Positions 1 to 9,517 of a DNA stretch of 64,000 nucleotides are shown piece after piece (the first letter of the stretch is position 1; each line of letters opens with the position of its first letter). Made by a program: the position numbers and the translations under genes. The stretch is from Aquabacterium sp. OR-4 (GTDB lineage: Bacteria > Pseudomonadota > Gammaproteobacteria > Burkholderiales > Burkholderiaceae_C): assembly GCF_025290835.2 (NCBI RefSeq), contig NZ_JAOCQD020000001.1, forward strand, positions 2,356,001-2,420,000, given 5' to 3'. Below the pieces are notes generated by a model. It was not told where the DNA came from. It ran no database searches and worked only from the letters and a program-made list of their open reading frames with translations.

Positions 1-1017
1 TTCACGCCCAAGAGCAAGATCCTGGCCCTGCCGCGCGGCGCCTCGGCGGTGGACTTCGCCTACGCCATCCACTCCGATGTGGGCGACCACACGGTGGCCG
101 CCAAGGTCAACGGCGAGCCGGTGGCGCTGCGCACCGAGCTCAAGAGTGGCGACGTGGTCGAGGTCATCACCGCCCCGGGTGCGCGGCCCAATCCGAGCTG
201 GCTGAACTTTGTGCGCACCGGCCGCGCGCGCTCGAAGATCCGCCACTTCCTCAAGACCATGGAGCAGGAAGAGTCGCGCGCGCTTGGCGAGAAGCTGCTG
301 GCCCAGGCGCTGCGCAGCGAGGGCATGGCCCTGCCCTCGGCCGAGCTGGACGACAGCCCCGCACAAGCCGTCTGGCAGCAGCTGGCACGCTGGAGCGGCA
401 ACCGCAGCCGCACCGATCTGCTGGTCGACATCGGCCTGGGCAAGAAGATCGCCACCATCGTGGCCAAGCGCCTGGCGCAACTGATGAGCGAACATGGCCG
501 GCGCCCCGACGCGGTGACGCTGACGCTGAACCGTTTTCGCGCCGCCGAAGAAGCCATGCCGGCGCTGCATGGCGTGGTCATTGATGGCAGCGAAGGCGCC
601 TCGGTGCAGCTGGCCACCTGCTGCCGGCCGATCCCGGGCGACGAGATCCGCGGCTACCTGGGCCGCGGCGAGGGCCTGATGGTGCACACCGCCGAGTGCT
701 CGGTGGGCAGGCGACTGGCCGAGCGCGACCCCGAGCGCTGGATGGCGGTGGAGTGGGCCGAGCAGCCGGTGCGGCACTTCGAGACCTCGGTCAAGCTGCT
801 GCTGCGCAATGGCAAGGGCGCGCTGGCCCAGGTGGCGCAGGCCATCAGCAGCGCCGAGGCCGACATCAGCCACCTCGACATGGACAACGAGCCGCAGGCC
901 GAGGCGGTAGAGCTGCGCCTGCTGCTGGCTGTGCGCGACCGCCAGCACCTGGCCGACGTGCTGCGCACGCTCAAGCGGTCACCCCCGGTGCTGCGCGCCA
1001 GCCGCCTGAAAGCCTGA
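1..1017 (+). CDS. spoT: (p)ppGpp synthetase/hydrolase SpoT, 3' part
   Basis: This is the C-terminal part of a RelA/SpoT family stringent-response enzyme; the reading frame is open from base 1, so the gene begins outside the window and the catalytic hydrolase and synthetase domains are not seen. The visible 338 residues start in the TGS domain (PRGASAVDFAYAIHSDVGDH), continue through the linker region (PNPSWLNFVRTGRARSKIR) and end with an ACT domain (roughly residues 260-335). The family makes and breaks down the alarmone (p)ppGpp in the cytoplasm. The choice of spoT over relA rests on the adjacent greB, a common betaproteobacterial arrangement; the fragment alone cannot settle it. Confidence 0.93.
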   Translation, partial: FTPKSKILALPRGASAVDFAYAIHSDVGDHTVAAKVNGEPVALRTELKSGDVVEVITAPGARPNPSWLNFVRTGRARSKIRHFLKTMEQEESRALGEKLLAQALRSEGMALPSAELDDSPAQAVWQQLARWSGNRSRTDLLVDIGLGKKIATIVAKRLAQLMSEHGRRPDAVTLTLNRFRAAEEAMPALHGVVIDGSEGASVQLATCCRPIPGDEIRGYLGRGEGLMVHTAECSVGRRLAERDPERWMAVEWAEQPVRHFETSVKLLLRNGKGALAQVAQAISSAEADISHLDMDNEPQAEAVELRLLLAVRDRQHLADVLRTLKRSPPVLRASRLKA

Positions 1018-1058
1018 ACGCCAGCCCAGCACAGAAGCCGCGCGCGGTTTGGTGATTT

Positions 1059-1080
1059 ATTGCCAAGCGCGCTCGGCAAT
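1059..1080. repeat. 22-base imperfect palindrome after spoT
   Basis: ATTGCC and GGCAAT flank a GCGCGC centre; 20 of 22 positions are self-complementary. It lies 42 bases past the spoT stop between convergent genes. There is no T-run, so it could be a weak terminator or a protein-binding palindrome. Confidence 0.35.
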
Positions 1081-1208
1081 ATGCAGCACGACAGAATGTC
1101 GAGTTTTCCCTACATTGGAGTCAGACCGTTCACACGGCACTTGCTCAGGGAAACATCGCCAGCGGCGCTCGCACTGCACTCGCAGTCGGGCGCCGTGTGG
1201 TTTCTGGC

Positions 1209-1232
1209 GCGGCTTGACGCCGGTCAAGCCGC
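1209..1232 (-). terminator. Hairpin at the greB stop codon
   Basis: A perfect 10-base-pair stem (GCGGCTTGAC and its complement, loop GCCG) overlaps the greB stop codon. No clear T-run follows on the minus strand, so intrinsic termination is uncertain. Confidence 0.4.
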
Positions 1233-1799
1233 CGGGCCGGGCGCCGGGTAGACCACGGCGATCACCTCCAGCACCTCGACGCCGCCCGGTGTCTGCAGCC
1301 GCACCTCGTCGCCCTCGCGCGACTTGATCAGCGCCCGCGCGATCGGCGCGATCCAGCTCACTTCGCCGGCCAGCGCGTCGGATTCGTCGATGCCCTTGAT
1401 GGTGATGGTGCGCTCGTCGCCCCGGCTGTTGGCGTAGGTGACGGTGGCGCCGAAAAAGACCTGGTCACTGCCGTGATGCACGCTGGGATCGGCCACCTCG
1501 GCGATGTCGAGCCGCTTGGTCAGAAAGCGGATGCGGCGATCGATCTCGCGCAGGCGCTTCTTGCCGTAGAGGTAGTCGCCGTTTTCACTGCGGTCGCCGT
1601 TCTTGGCGGCCCACGACACCGTCTCCACCATCTTGGGCCGCTCATCGTCGATCAGCTGCAGCAGTTCAGCGCGCAGGCGCTGGTAGCCGGCCGGCGTGAT
1701 GTAGTTCTTGGTGCCCGGCGGCAACGGCGGCAGGCCGGCGCCCTCGCCGTCCTCGTCGTCGGCATCGCCGCTGGGTTCCTTGGTGAAGGCTTTGCTCAT
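1224..1799 (-). CDS. greB: Transcription elongation factor GreB
   Basis: GreB enters the secondary channel of RNA polymerase and stimulates cleavage of backtracked RNA. The 191-residue protein has the two family parts: an N-terminal coiled coil from about residue 35 (YITPAGYQRLRAELLQL) with an acidic tip in KNGDRSENGDY, and a C-terminal FKBP-like domain (VFFGATVTYANSRGDERTI onward). An extra acidic stretch of about 30 residues (DADDEDGEGAG) precedes the usual start and may be a disordered tail. Its ATG overlaps the stop of the upstream AraC-type gene as ATGA, so the two are probably translated together. It converges on spoT. Confidence 0.95.
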   Translation of the reverse strand: MSKAFTKEPSGDADDEDGEGAGLPPLPPGTKNYITPAGYQRLRAELLQLIDDERPKMVETVSWAAKNGDRSENGDYLYGKKRLREIDRRIRFLTKRLDIAEVADPSVHHGSDQVFFGATVTYANSRGDERTITIKGIDESDALAGEVSWIAPIARALIKSREGDEVRLQTPGGVEVLEVIAVVYPAPGPAA

Positions 1800-2923
1800 G
1801 GCGCCATGCTACCCAGCGCAGCATCGCCGGCCGGCCGGTGTTCGCCCGCGCCGGCGCGCCACACGCCGGGCGCCACGCCGGTCCACTTGCGAAAGGCGCG
1901 GTAGAAGGTGCTGGCGTCTTCAAAGCCCAGGCGGCTGGCGATCTCGTCCACGGTGAGCCGGCCCTCGGCCAGGTGCTGCAGCGCCAGTTCGCGTCGCACG
2001 GCGTCTTTCAGCTGCTGCCAGGTGGCGCCCTCGTCGGCCAGGCGGCGGCGCAGCGTGGCCGGGCTCAGGCCCAGGGCGGCGGCCAGGCCGTCCAGCGTGG
2101 GCGCGGGCTGGGCGCGGGCCAGGGCCTCGCGGCAATGGCGGCGCACGCGATCGCTCCAGCCGCTGGCGGCCACCTGCTTGAGAAACACGCTCTGCGGCGC
2201 GTCACGCAAGAAGGCCTTCAGCGCGGCCGCATCCACCTGCACGGCGGCCTGCAGCAGGCGCGCATCGAAGCTCATCGCGGTGGCCGGCGCATCAAAGTGC
2301 AGCAGCGGCGAGAACATGCGGCGGTATTCGTCGGCATGCGCCGGCCGCGGGTGGGCCCACTCGAGCCGGCTCAGCGGCACGCGGCGGCCGGCCAGCCAGC
2401 ACACCAGGCCGTGCAGCATCACCAGCAGGGTTTCCTCGGCAAACAGCCGCGCCTCGGGGGGCTGGATGCGGTTGGCGATGCTGACCGTGGCCTGGCCGCC
2501 GGCCAGGCGCAGCGTGGCATCGATGTCGTCGAAGAACAGGTTGAAGCCGCGCAGCGCCATGCGCAGCGACTTGCCCAGCGTGGCCTGGCCCGCCAGCGGC
2601 TTGCCCAGCGTGGCCTGGGCGGCCAGCGGCTTGCCCAGCGTGGCCTGGGCGGCCAGCGCGTGGCACAGCATGGCAAATGTGCCCACCTTCATGCGCCGGG
2701 TGTCGAGCCCGAAAAATTCGTCATCGATCCGCCGTGCGATGGCCATCCACAGCCGGGCAAAGGCCGCGGCGGGCACACGGGCGTCGGGCCGGGCCAGCAG
2801 GCCGGGGTCGATGTTCGCCTCGTGCAGCGCGGCGGCCATCACGCCGGGCGCCAGGCGCTGCACCGCGCCGCGCACGAAGGCGATGGACACGGTGGTATTG
2901 GTGGATGGAGCGGCGGCGGCCAT
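1796..2923 (-). CDS. AraC-family transcriptional regulator (OruR-like)
   Basis: A 375-residue regulator with an N-terminal effector-sensing domain of the arabinose-binding/OruR type and a C-terminal AraC double helix-turn-helix (about residues 265-355: [15 protein letters not shown], then [21 protein letters not shown]). It is transcribed away from icmF, so control of icmF and propionate or branched acyl-CoA metabolism is an inference from position. Residues about 88-118 contain three copies of a 10-residue unit (QATLGKP type) encoded by an exact 30-base triplication; relatives would be expected to have one unit, so the sensor domain seems to carry a 20-residue expansion. The stop overlaps the greB start. 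Confidence 0.9.
   Translation of the reverse strand: MAAAAPSTNTTVSIAFVRGAVQRLAPGVMAAALHEANIDPGLLARPDARVPAAAFARLWMAIARRIDDEFFGLDTRRMKVGTFAMLCHALAAQATLGKPLAAQATLGKPLAGQATLGKSLRMALRGFNLFFDDIDATLRLAGGQATVSIANRIQPPEARLFAEETLLVMLHGLVCWLAGRRVPLSRLEWAHPRPAHADEYRRMFSPLLHFDAPATAMSFDARLLQAAVQVDAAALKAFLRDAPQSVFLKQVAASGWSDRVRRHCREALARAQPAPTLDGLAAALGLSPATLRRRLADEGATWQQLKDAVRRELALQHLAEGRLTVDEIASRLGFEDASTFYRAFRKWTGVAPGVWRAGAGEHRPAGDAALGSMAP
2571..2660. repeat. Three tandem copies of a 30-bp unit inside the AraC gene
   Basis: Units at 2571-2600, 2601-2630 and 2631-2660 all start TTGCCCAGCGTGGCCTGG and differ at only a few bases. The length is a multiple of three, so the frame is kept. Confidence 0.95.
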
Positions 2924-3081
2924 GCGCTGATTCTGGCAAAACCCGTCAGGCTGGTGATCGTTGCCGCCATCGCCGGACCGGCCGCAGCGGCCTAGACTCG
3001 TCGTCGGGCGGCGGCGCGCAGCGCCACGCCCCTTGCATTCGACAGAGCGCGCGGCACGCGCCCCACCACCAGGAGACCCGC

Positions 3082-6000
3082 ATGACCGACCTGTCCGCCG
3101 AGTACCAGTCGCTGGCCAACTACCGGCCGCAGCACAAGGTGCGCTTCGTCACCGCCGCGAGCCTGTTCGATGGCCACGATGCGGCCATCAACATCATGCG
3201 GCGCATCCTGCAGGGCATGGGCGCCGAGGTGGTGCACCTGGGCCACAACCGATCGGTGGACGAGGTGGTCACCGCCGCGCTGCAGGAGGACGTGCAGGGC
3301 ATCGCGGTCAGCAGTTACCAGGGCGGGCACAACGAGTACTTCGCCTACATGGTCGATCTGCTGCAGGCCCGTGGCGGTGGCCACATCCAGGTGTTTGGCG
3401 GCGGCGGCGGCGTGATCGTGCCGGCCGAGATCCGCGCGCTGGCCGAGCGCGGTGTGCGCATCTTCAGCCCCGAGGACGGCCAGCGCATGGGCCTGGCCGG
3501 CATGATCGGCGAGATGGTGATGCGCTGCGACAAGAGCCTGTCGGCCCACGCGCCCGGCACGCTGGCGGCCATCCAGGGCCATGGCGAAGCGAACTGGCGC
3601 GCGCTGGCCCAGTTGATCACGGCACTGGAAAACGGCGATGCCGATGCGGCCCTGGTGGCCCAGCTGCACGCGCAGGCGAAAGCCGGCACCACGCCGGTGC
3701 TGGGCATCACCGGCACCGGCGGCGCCGGCAAGTCGAGCCTGACCGACGAGCTGATCCGCCGCCTGCGGCTGGACCAGGACGACGCCCTGCGCGTGGCCGT
3801 GATCAGCATCGACCCCAGCCGGCGCAAGAGCGGCGGCGCGCTGCTGGGCGACCGCATCCGCATGAATGCCATCTCCGAATGGTCAGCCCCCACGCTCGCC
3901 GCTGCGCGGACTTCGCTGCCCCCCGAGGGGGCGCCCGCCGCCTTGGGGCGGCCCGGCGGCGGCGGGGTCGCAAGTCGCCAGCGCGTCTACATGCGCAGCC
4001 TGGCCACGCGAGACACCGGCAGCGAGGTCAGCAAGGCCCTGCCCGACGTGATCGCCGCGGCCAAGGTGGCGGGCTTCGACCTGGTGATCGTCGAAACCTC
4101 GGGCATTGGCCAGGGCGATGCCGCCATCGTGCCCCTGGTGGATGTGCCGATGTACGTGATGACGCCCGAGTTCGGCGCCGCCAGCCAGCTCGAGAAGATC
4201 GACATGCTCGACTTCGCCGAGTTCGTGGCCATCAACAAGTTCGACCGCAAGGGCGCGGCCGATGCGCTGCGCGACGTGGCCAAGCAGGTGCAGCGCAACC
4301 GCGAGGCTTTCACCGTGGCGGCCGAGCAGATGCCGGTCTACGGCACCATGGCCAGCCGCTTCAACGACGATGGCGTCACGGCGCTGTACCAGGCGCTGCG
4401 CGAGCGCCTGGTGGCCCAGGGCCTGCAGCTGCCGGTGCCCGAAGGCCGCCTGCCCGGCGTGGCCACCCGCCACAGCACGCACCAGACCCCGGTGGTGCCG
4501 CCGCAGCGCGTGCGCTACCTGGCCGACATTGCCGACAGCCTGCGCGGCTACAAGGCCCGTGTGCGCCAGCAGGCCGCACTGGCGCGCGAGATCCAGCAGC
4601 TGCGCGCCACCGCCGACATGCTGCATGCCGACGACCCCGCCCGCGACGGCGCCCGCAACACCGTGCTGCGCCTGGCCGACGAGCGCAGCACGCGCCTGGC
4701 GCCCGATGCCCGCAAGCTGCTGGCGCAATGGCCCGAGATGCTCAAGGCCTATGCCGGCGACGAGTACGTGGTGAAGATCCGCGACAAGGAAGTGCGCACC
4801 GGCCTCGTGCACACCACGCTCAGCGGCAGCAAGGTGCGCAAGGTGGCGCTGCCCGCCTACGAAGACCATGGCGAGCTGCTGAAGTGGCTGATGCTCGACA
4901 ACGTGCCGGGCAGCTTTCCGTACACCGCCGGCGTGTTTGCCTTCAAGCGCGAGAACGAGGACCCGACGCGCATGTTCGCCGGCGAGGGCGATGCCTTTCG
5001 CACCAACCGGCGCTTCAAGCTGGTCAGCGAGGGCATGCCGGCCAAGCGGCTGAGCACCGCCTTCGACTCGGTCACGCTGTACGGCAACGACCCCGCCGTC
5101 CGCCCCGACATCTACGGCAAGGTGGGCAACTCGGGCGTCAGCATCGCCACGCTCGACGACCTGAAGGTGCTGTACTCGGGCTTCGACCTGTGCCACCCGG
5201 CCACCAGCGTGAGCATGACGATCAACGGGCCCGCGCCCAGCATCCTGGCGATGTTCATGAACGCGGCCATCGACCAGCAGGTGGAGAAGTTCAGCGCCGA
5301 CAACGGCCGCGCGCCCACCGACACCGAGACGCTGAAGATCCGCGAATGGGCCCAGGCCAATGTGCGCGGCACGGTGCAGGCCGACATCCTGAAGGAAGAC
5401 CAGGGCCAGAACACCTGCATCTTCTCGACCGAATTCAGCCTCAAGGTGATGGGCGACATCGCCGAGTACTTCGTGCACCACAACGTGCGCAACTTCTACT
5501 CGGTGAGCATCTCGGGCTATCACATCGCCGAGGCCGGGGCCAACCCGATCTCGCAGCTGGCCTTCACGCTGAGCAATGGCTTCACCTTTGTGGAGGCCTA
5601 CCTGGCGCGCGGCATGCACATCGATGACTTTGCGCCCAACCTGAGCTTCTTCTTCAGCAACGGCATGGACCCCGAATACACCGTGCTCGGTCGGGTTGCT
5701 CGCAGGATTTGGGCCGTGGCCATGCGCGACCGCTACGGCGCCAATGAGCGCAGCCAGAAGCTGAAGTACCACATCCAGACCTCAGGCCGCAGCCTGCACG
5801 CGCAGGAGATCCAGTTCAACGACATCCGCACCACGCTGCAGGCGCTGATCGCGGTGTACGACAACTGCAACTCGCTGCACACCAATGCCTTCGACGAGGC
5901 CATCACCACGCCCACCGAGGAGAGCGTGCGCCGCGCCATGGCCATTCAGCTGATCATCAACCGCGAGTGGGGCCTGGCCAAGAACGAGAACCCCAACCAG

Positions 6001-6465
6001 GGCGCGTTCGTGATCGACGAGCTGACCGAGCTGGTGGAAGAAGCGGTGCTGGCCGAGTTTGAAAAGATCGCCGAGCGTGGCGGCGTGCTGGGCGCCATGG
6101 AAACCGGCTACCAGCGCAGCAAGATCCAGGAAGAGAGCATGCACTACGAGATGCTCAAGCACACCGGCGAGTACCCGATCATCGGCGTCAACACCTTCCG
6201 CAACCCGCATGGCGAGCCGGTGCCCGAGCACATCGAGCTGGCGCGCAGCACCGAGGACGAGAAACAGAGCCAGCTGCAGCGCCTGGCCGACTTCCATGCC
6301 CGCCACGCGGCCGAGGCGCCAGCCATGCTCAAGCGCCTGCAGCAGGCGGTGATCGACAACGGCAATGTTTTTGCGGTGCTGATGGACGCCGTGCGCTGCT
6401 GCTCGCTGGGCCAGATCACCAGCGCGCTGTTCGAGGTGGGTGGCCAGTACCGGCGCAGCATGTAG
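3082..6465 (+). CDS. icmF: Fused isobutyryl-CoA mutase IcmF
   Basis: A 1127-residue adenosylcobalamin-dependent acyl-CoA mutase fused to its own G-protein chaperone; the family interconverts isobutyryl-CoA and n-butyryl-CoA and related pairs. The order is the IcmF order: N-terminal B12-binding domain with the DGH motif (His32), a MeaI-type GTPase with P-loop GTGGAGKSS near residue 211 and NKFD base-recognition motif, then the large substrate-binding TIM-barrel domain ([20 protein letters not shown] to the end). The ATG at 3082 follows AGGAG. Residues about 265-299, between RMNAI and [10 protein letters not shown], look foreign: they coincide with a GC-rich repeat found again at 23048-23111. 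The frame stays open, so a longer GTPase loop is predicted. Confidence 0.95.
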   Translation: MTDLSAEYQSLANYRPQHKVRFVTAASLFDGHDAAINIMRRILQGMGAEVVHLGHNRSVDEVVTAALQEDVQGIAVSSYQGGHNEYFAYMVDLLQARGGGHIQVFGGGGGVIVPAEIRALAERGVRIFSPEDGQRMGLAGMIGEMVMRCDKSLSAHAPGTLAAIQGHGEANWRALAQLITALENGDADAALVAQLHAQAKAGTTPVLGITGTGGAGKSSLTDELIRRLRLDQDDALRVAVISIDPSRRKSGGALLGDRIRMNAISEWSAPTLAAARTSLPPEGAPAALGRPGGGGVASRQRVYMRSLATRDTGSEVSKALPDVIAAAKVAGFDLVIVETSGIGQGDAAIVPLVDVPMYVMTPEFGAASQLEKIDMLDFAEFVAINKFDRKGAADALRDVAKQVQRNREAFTVAAEQMPVYGTMASRFNDDGVTALYQALRERLVAQGLQLPVPEGRLPGVATRHSTHQTPVVPPQRVRYLADIADSLRGYKARVRQQAALAREIQQLRATADMLHADDPARDGARNTVLRLADERSTRLAPDARKLLAQWPEMLKAYAGDEYVVKIRDKEVRTGLVHTTLSGSKVRKVALPAYEDHGELLKWLMLDNVPGSFPYTAGVFAFKRENEDPTRMFAGEGDAFRTNRRFKLVSEGMPAKRLSTAFDSVTLYGNDPAVRPDIYGKVGNSGVSIATLDDLKVLYSGFDLCHPATSVSMTINGPAPSILAMFMNAAIDQQVEKFSADNGRAPTDTETLKIREWAQANVRGTVQADILKEDQGQNTCIFSTEFSLKVMGDIAEYFVHHNVRNFYSVSISGYHIAEAGANPISQLAFTLSNGFTFVEAYLARGMHIDDFAPNLSFFFSNGMDPEYTVLGRVARRIWAVAMRDRYGANERSQKLKYHIQTSGRSLHAQEIQFNDIRTTLQALIAVYDNCNSLHTNAFDEAITTPTEESVRRAMAIQLIINREWGLAKNENPNQGAFVIDELTELVEEAVLAEFEKIAERGGVLGAMETGYQRSKIQEESMHYEMLKHTGEYPIIGVNTFRNPHGEPVPEHIELARSTEDEKQSQLQRLADFHARHAAEAPAMLKRLQQAVIDNGNVFAVLMDAVRCCSLGQITSALFEVGGQYRRSM
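3887..3968 (+). repeat. REP-like palindromic repeat inside icmF, copy A
   Basis: About 82 bases starting CCCCCACGCTCGC, with a central CCCCCCGAGGGGG hairpin and a second hairpin GCCGCC/GGCGGC, ending CGGCCCGGCGGCGG. It matches the intergenic copy at 23048-23111 in the same orientation and is read through in frame within icmF. Confidence 0.8.
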
Positions 6466-6475
6466 CGCCAGGCCG

Positions 6476-6520
6476 GCGGCACCCCGCTGCGCCGCACGGT
6501 GCGGGGCAGCAGGGTGCCGC
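6476..6520. terminator. Long hairpin between icmF and the VOC gene
   Basis: Two 22-base arms (GCGGCACCCCGCTGC... and its complement) match at 20 of 22 positions around a single-base loop. It lies between converging genes, 10 bases after the icmF stop. No T-run is present on either side, so it may be a bidirectional terminator or a REP-like palindrome. Confidence 0.5.
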
Positions 6521-6524
6521 ACAC

Positions 6525-7292
6525 TCAACGCGCCGGGGCCACCAGCGAGAACATGGCGCCCTGCGGATCGATGGCATTGACGATCCAGCTGCCGCCGGGC
6601 ACCTGCATCGGGCCGTTGACCACCTGGCCGCCGGCGCCGGCAATGCGCGTCACCGCGGCGTCGATGGCCGGCACGTTGATGTAGTACTGCCAGCAGGGCA
6701 CCGGCATGCCGGGCATGCAGCGCATCAGGCCGCCAACGGCCTCGCCATCGGCGGCGCTGCGAAACAGCTGGTAGGTGCCGGCCTCGCCCATGTCGATGGC
6801 ATCGGCCGCCACCCAGCCAAACAGGCCGGCGTAAAAGGCCAGGGCGCTGGCCGGCTCGGTGGCCATCAGCTCATGCCAGCCCACCGAGCCTGCGGCGCCG
6901 GCCGGCTGCGGCTTCTCGGCGCCTTGGTTGCTGCTGTAGACATTGAACACCGCGCCCTGCGGATCGGTCAGCGTGGCAAAGCGGCCCACGCCCGGAATGT
7001 CTTGCGGCGCCACGCACACGCCGCCGCCGGCCGCCTGCGCTGCGGCGGTGCTGGCGTCCACATCGGCCACCTCGACAAAGCCGCTCCAGGCCGGCCGGCC
7101 ACCGGCCGCCAGCACTTCGGCCGGCAAGGCCATCACGCCGGCCACCTGGCCGTGGGCGTTGGCCATCAGCGTGTAGTCCATGCCCGGCATCTGGGCCGAA
7201 TCGGCGGCCCATCCGATCACCTGGCGGTAGAACGCGCAGGCGGCCCCCGCATCCGTGGTCATCAACTCGTACCAAACGAAGTTTCCTGGCAT
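6525..7292 (-). CDS. Two-domain VOC (glyoxalase-like) protein
   Basis: A 255-residue cytosolic protein with two tandem vicinal-oxygen-chelate domains, each beginning with a similar motif (FVWYELMTTDAGAACAFY at residue 4 and VGWHELMATEPASALAFY near residue 130). This duplicated form is common in proteins annotated as glyoxalase or bleomycin-resistance-like and as the 27 kDa antigen-like group in actinobacteria. Substrate and metal cannot be assigned. The start at MPGNF was chosen because homology begins there and a GGAGAG sequence lies just upstream; a longer frame to 7502 has no similarity. Divergent from the M48 protease gene. Confidence 0.85.
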   Translation of the reverse strand: MPGNFVWYELMTTDAGAACAFYRQVIGWAADSAQMPGMDYTLMANAHGQVAGVMALPAEVLAAGGRPAWSGFVEVADVDASTAAAQAAGGGVCVAPQDIPGVGRFATLTDPQGAVFNVYSSNQGAEKPQPAGAAGSVGWHELMATEPASALAFYAGLFGWVAADAIDMGEAGTYQLFRSAADGEAVGGLMRCMPGMPVPCWQYYINVPAIDAAVTRIAGAGGQVVNGPMQVPGGSWIVNAIDPQGAMFSLVAPAR

Positions 7293-7504
7293 CTCGGCTC
7301 TCCTTGGCAATGCAGCGCCGGGATGGCGTGCAGGCAGCGCGCACGATAGGCGCAGCCTGTGACGGGCGGCCATCCCACATCCACCGGGCAGTCGATGGCC
7401 CGCCCCCCGGATCGGGCACCCACGCCGGGCACCGCCAGCCCGCGCCCGTAAAGTGCCAGACGGTGCGGCCACCGGATGTCTTGCCGCGCAAGGGGGATTC
7501 AACG

Positions 7505-9394
7505 ATGGATGAGCAGCGCTTTGCGCAGATCGTGGCGCGCCTGGAGCGCGACAGCGCCGCCCACCCGCGGCTGTACCTGGCCAAGGTGGGCCTGGTGGCC
7601 ATGCTCGGCTTCCTGATCCTGGCCGCCCTGGTGGCCAGCGCCGGCCTGGGCCTGCTGCTGCTGCTGGGCCTGGTGGTGGCGGTGGTGGCCAGCGGCGGTG
7701 CCGCCCTGCTGCTGCTGTTCAAGCTGGGCAAGCTGCTGGTGCTGGTGGCCGTGCCGCTGTGGTTTCTGATGCGCCAGGCCATCGCCGCGCTGTTCACGCG
7801 CCTGCCGGCACCGCAGGGCCAGCCGATCGACCGCGCGCAGGCGCCGGCGCTGTGGGCCACGCTGGACGACATGCGGCGTCGCCTGCGTGGCCCGCAGGTG
7901 CACCAGGTACTGCTGGTCGACGAGATGAACGCCGCCGTCGTGCAGCGGCCGCTGTTCGGCCTGGTGGGTTTTCCGCGCAACCACCTGATCCTGGGCCTGC
8001 CGCTGCTCGAGGCGATGACGCCCGACGAGGCCCTGGCCGTGGTGGCGCACGAGTACGGCCACCTGGCCGGCGCGCACGGGCGCTTCGGCGCCTTCATCTA
8101 CCGGCTGCGCCGCAGCTGGTCCAGCGTGGCCGGCGTGGCGCAGCAGTGGCAGGGCTTCTTCGGCCGCCTGCTCGGCCGCGCGGTGGGCGCCTACGCACCC
8201 TGGTTCAATGCCTACACCTTTGTGCTGGCGCGGGCCAACGAGTACCAGGCCGACCGCAGCGGCGCCGACCTGGTGGGCGCGGGCGTGATGGCCGATGCGC
8301 TCAAGCGCAGCAATCTGGCCACGCCGCAGCACCAGGCCTTTCTGGGCGCGGTGTTCGCGCAGATCGGCGACCAGCCGCGGCCGCCGGCCGATCTGGCGCT
8401 GCGCTGGTCGCAGCAGGCGGCCGGCGACGACGCCCAGGCCGCACGCTGGCTGGGCGAGGCCCTCGATCATGTGGCCGACGTGGCCGACACCCACCCCACC
8501 CTGCGCCAGCGCCTGGCGGCCCTGCAGCACCTGGCCGACGCCGACCAGGCACCGGCCCGGCGCCAGGGGCCTTCGGCCGCCGAGCGCTGGCTGGGTGAGG
8601 CGCTGCCGGCGCTGCGCGAGCAGGCCCAGCGCCAGTGGCACGACGCGGTGGCCGATGGCTGGCAGCAGCGCCACCGGGCCATCGCCGAGCAGCGCACACG
8701 CCTGGCCGGGCTGCGCGCCCAGGCCGAACGCAGCGCCGACGAGGAGTTCGAGCGCCTGCAGCTCAGCGGCCAGCTCGAGCCGCAACTCGACCTGCGTGAC
8801 GAGCTTGCCGCGCTGGCCGCGCGCCAGCCCGGCCACGGCCCCACCCAGTACCTGCTGGCCCTGGCCGAGCTCGAGCACGGCGACGCCGGCGGACTCGATC
8901 GCCTCGAGCGCCTGATGGTGCAAGACCCCGAGGCCACCCTGCCGGCCTGCGAGCGCGCCCATGCCTGGTGCCGCGCCCAGGGCCAGCTGCAGCGCGCCGA
9001 GGCCTACGGCACGCGCTGGCGCGAGCGAGCGGCCATGGAGCAGGCCCGGCGCCAGCAGGCCGAGCACTTCGACGCCCGCCATGCGCTGGCCCCGGCGCAA
9101 CTGGACGAGGCAGTGCAGCACCAGGTCCAGGCCACGCTGCAGCGGCTGGACCGCCGCGGCATCCAGGCGCTGTACCTGGTGCGCCGCGTGCTGCCGGCCG
9201 ATGCGCAGCTGGGCAGCTGGGTGCTGGGCGTCGACATCGGCTGGTGGCAGCGGCGCCTGGGGCGGCAAAAGGCCATCGTGCAGCGCCTGGCCACGGCCGA
9301 CTGGCCGCTGCCGCTGTTCGTGGTGCCGCTGCGCGGCAACAACGCAGGCTTCGGCCGCCGGCTGCGCAAGGTGGCCGACGCTCGGCTGATGTGA
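7505..9394 (+). CDS. M48-family membrane metallopeptidase
   Basis: A 629-residue predicted inner-membrane zinc peptidase. Two or three hydrophobic segments (about residues 22-95) precede a catalytic domain with HEYGH (His182 and His186 as zinc ligands, Glu183 catalytic) and the downstream NEYQAD glutamate ligand, all intact. The C-terminal half is Ala/Leu/Gln-rich and helical with a possible TPR-like arrangement. HtpX and BepA relatives act in envelope protein quality control, but this long form has no assigned substrate. The ATG at 7505 follows AAGGGGG. Its neighbours give no functional clue. Confidence 0.88.
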   Translation: MDEQRFAQIVARLERDSAAHPRLYLAKVGLVAMLGFLILAALVASAGLGLLLLLGLVVAVVASGGAALLLLFKLGKLLVLVAVPLWFLMRQAIAALFTRLPAPQGQPIDRAQAPALWATLDDMRRRLRGPQVHQVLLVDEMNAAVVQRPLFGLVGFPRNHLILGLPLLEAMTPDEALAVVAHEYGHLAGAHGRFGAFIYRLRRSWSSVAGVAQQWQGFFGRLLGRAVGAYAPWFNAYTFVLARANEYQADRSGADLVGAGVMADALKRSNLATPQHQAFLGAVFAQIGDQPRPPADLALRWSQQAAGDDAQAARWLGEALDHVADVADTHPTLRQRLAALQHLADADQAPARRQGPSAAERWLGEALPALREQAQRQWHDAVADGWQQRHRAIAEQRTRLAGLRAQAERSADEEFERLQLSGQLEPQLDLRDELAALAARQPGHGPTQYLLALAELEHGDAGGLDRLERLMVQDPEATLPACERAHAWCRAQGQLQRAEAYGTRWRERAAMEQARRQQAEHFDARHALAPAQLDEAVQHQVQATLQRLDRRGIQALYLVRRVLPADAQLGSWVLGVDIGWWQRRLGRQKAIVQRLATADWPLPLFVVPLRGNNAGFGRRLRKVADARLM

Positions 9395-9487
9395 CGGGTC
9401 TGGCGGGTCTGGCGGGTGGGCTCGCGTGGCGGCCCTGCGCCTGGATCACCAGCGCGGCCGCTGCGGCCCGGCGCGGCGCAACAGGCG

Positions 9488-9517
9488 TTTCCAGCCCGCC
9501 CGGCCTGCGCTGATAAT
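9488..9517 (+). promoter_or_regulatory. Candidate promoter of the diguanylate cyclase gene
   Basis: A GATAAT -10-like box (9512-9517) lies 18 bases after TTTCCA (9488-9493). If used, transcription would begin at about 9525, on the second in-frame ATG, giving a leaderless message. Confidence 0.35.

Noticed and set aside
3883..3970. Frameshift or pseudogene in icmF
   Set aside because: The frame is continuous with intact motifs on both sides, so it is treated as an insertion, not a break.
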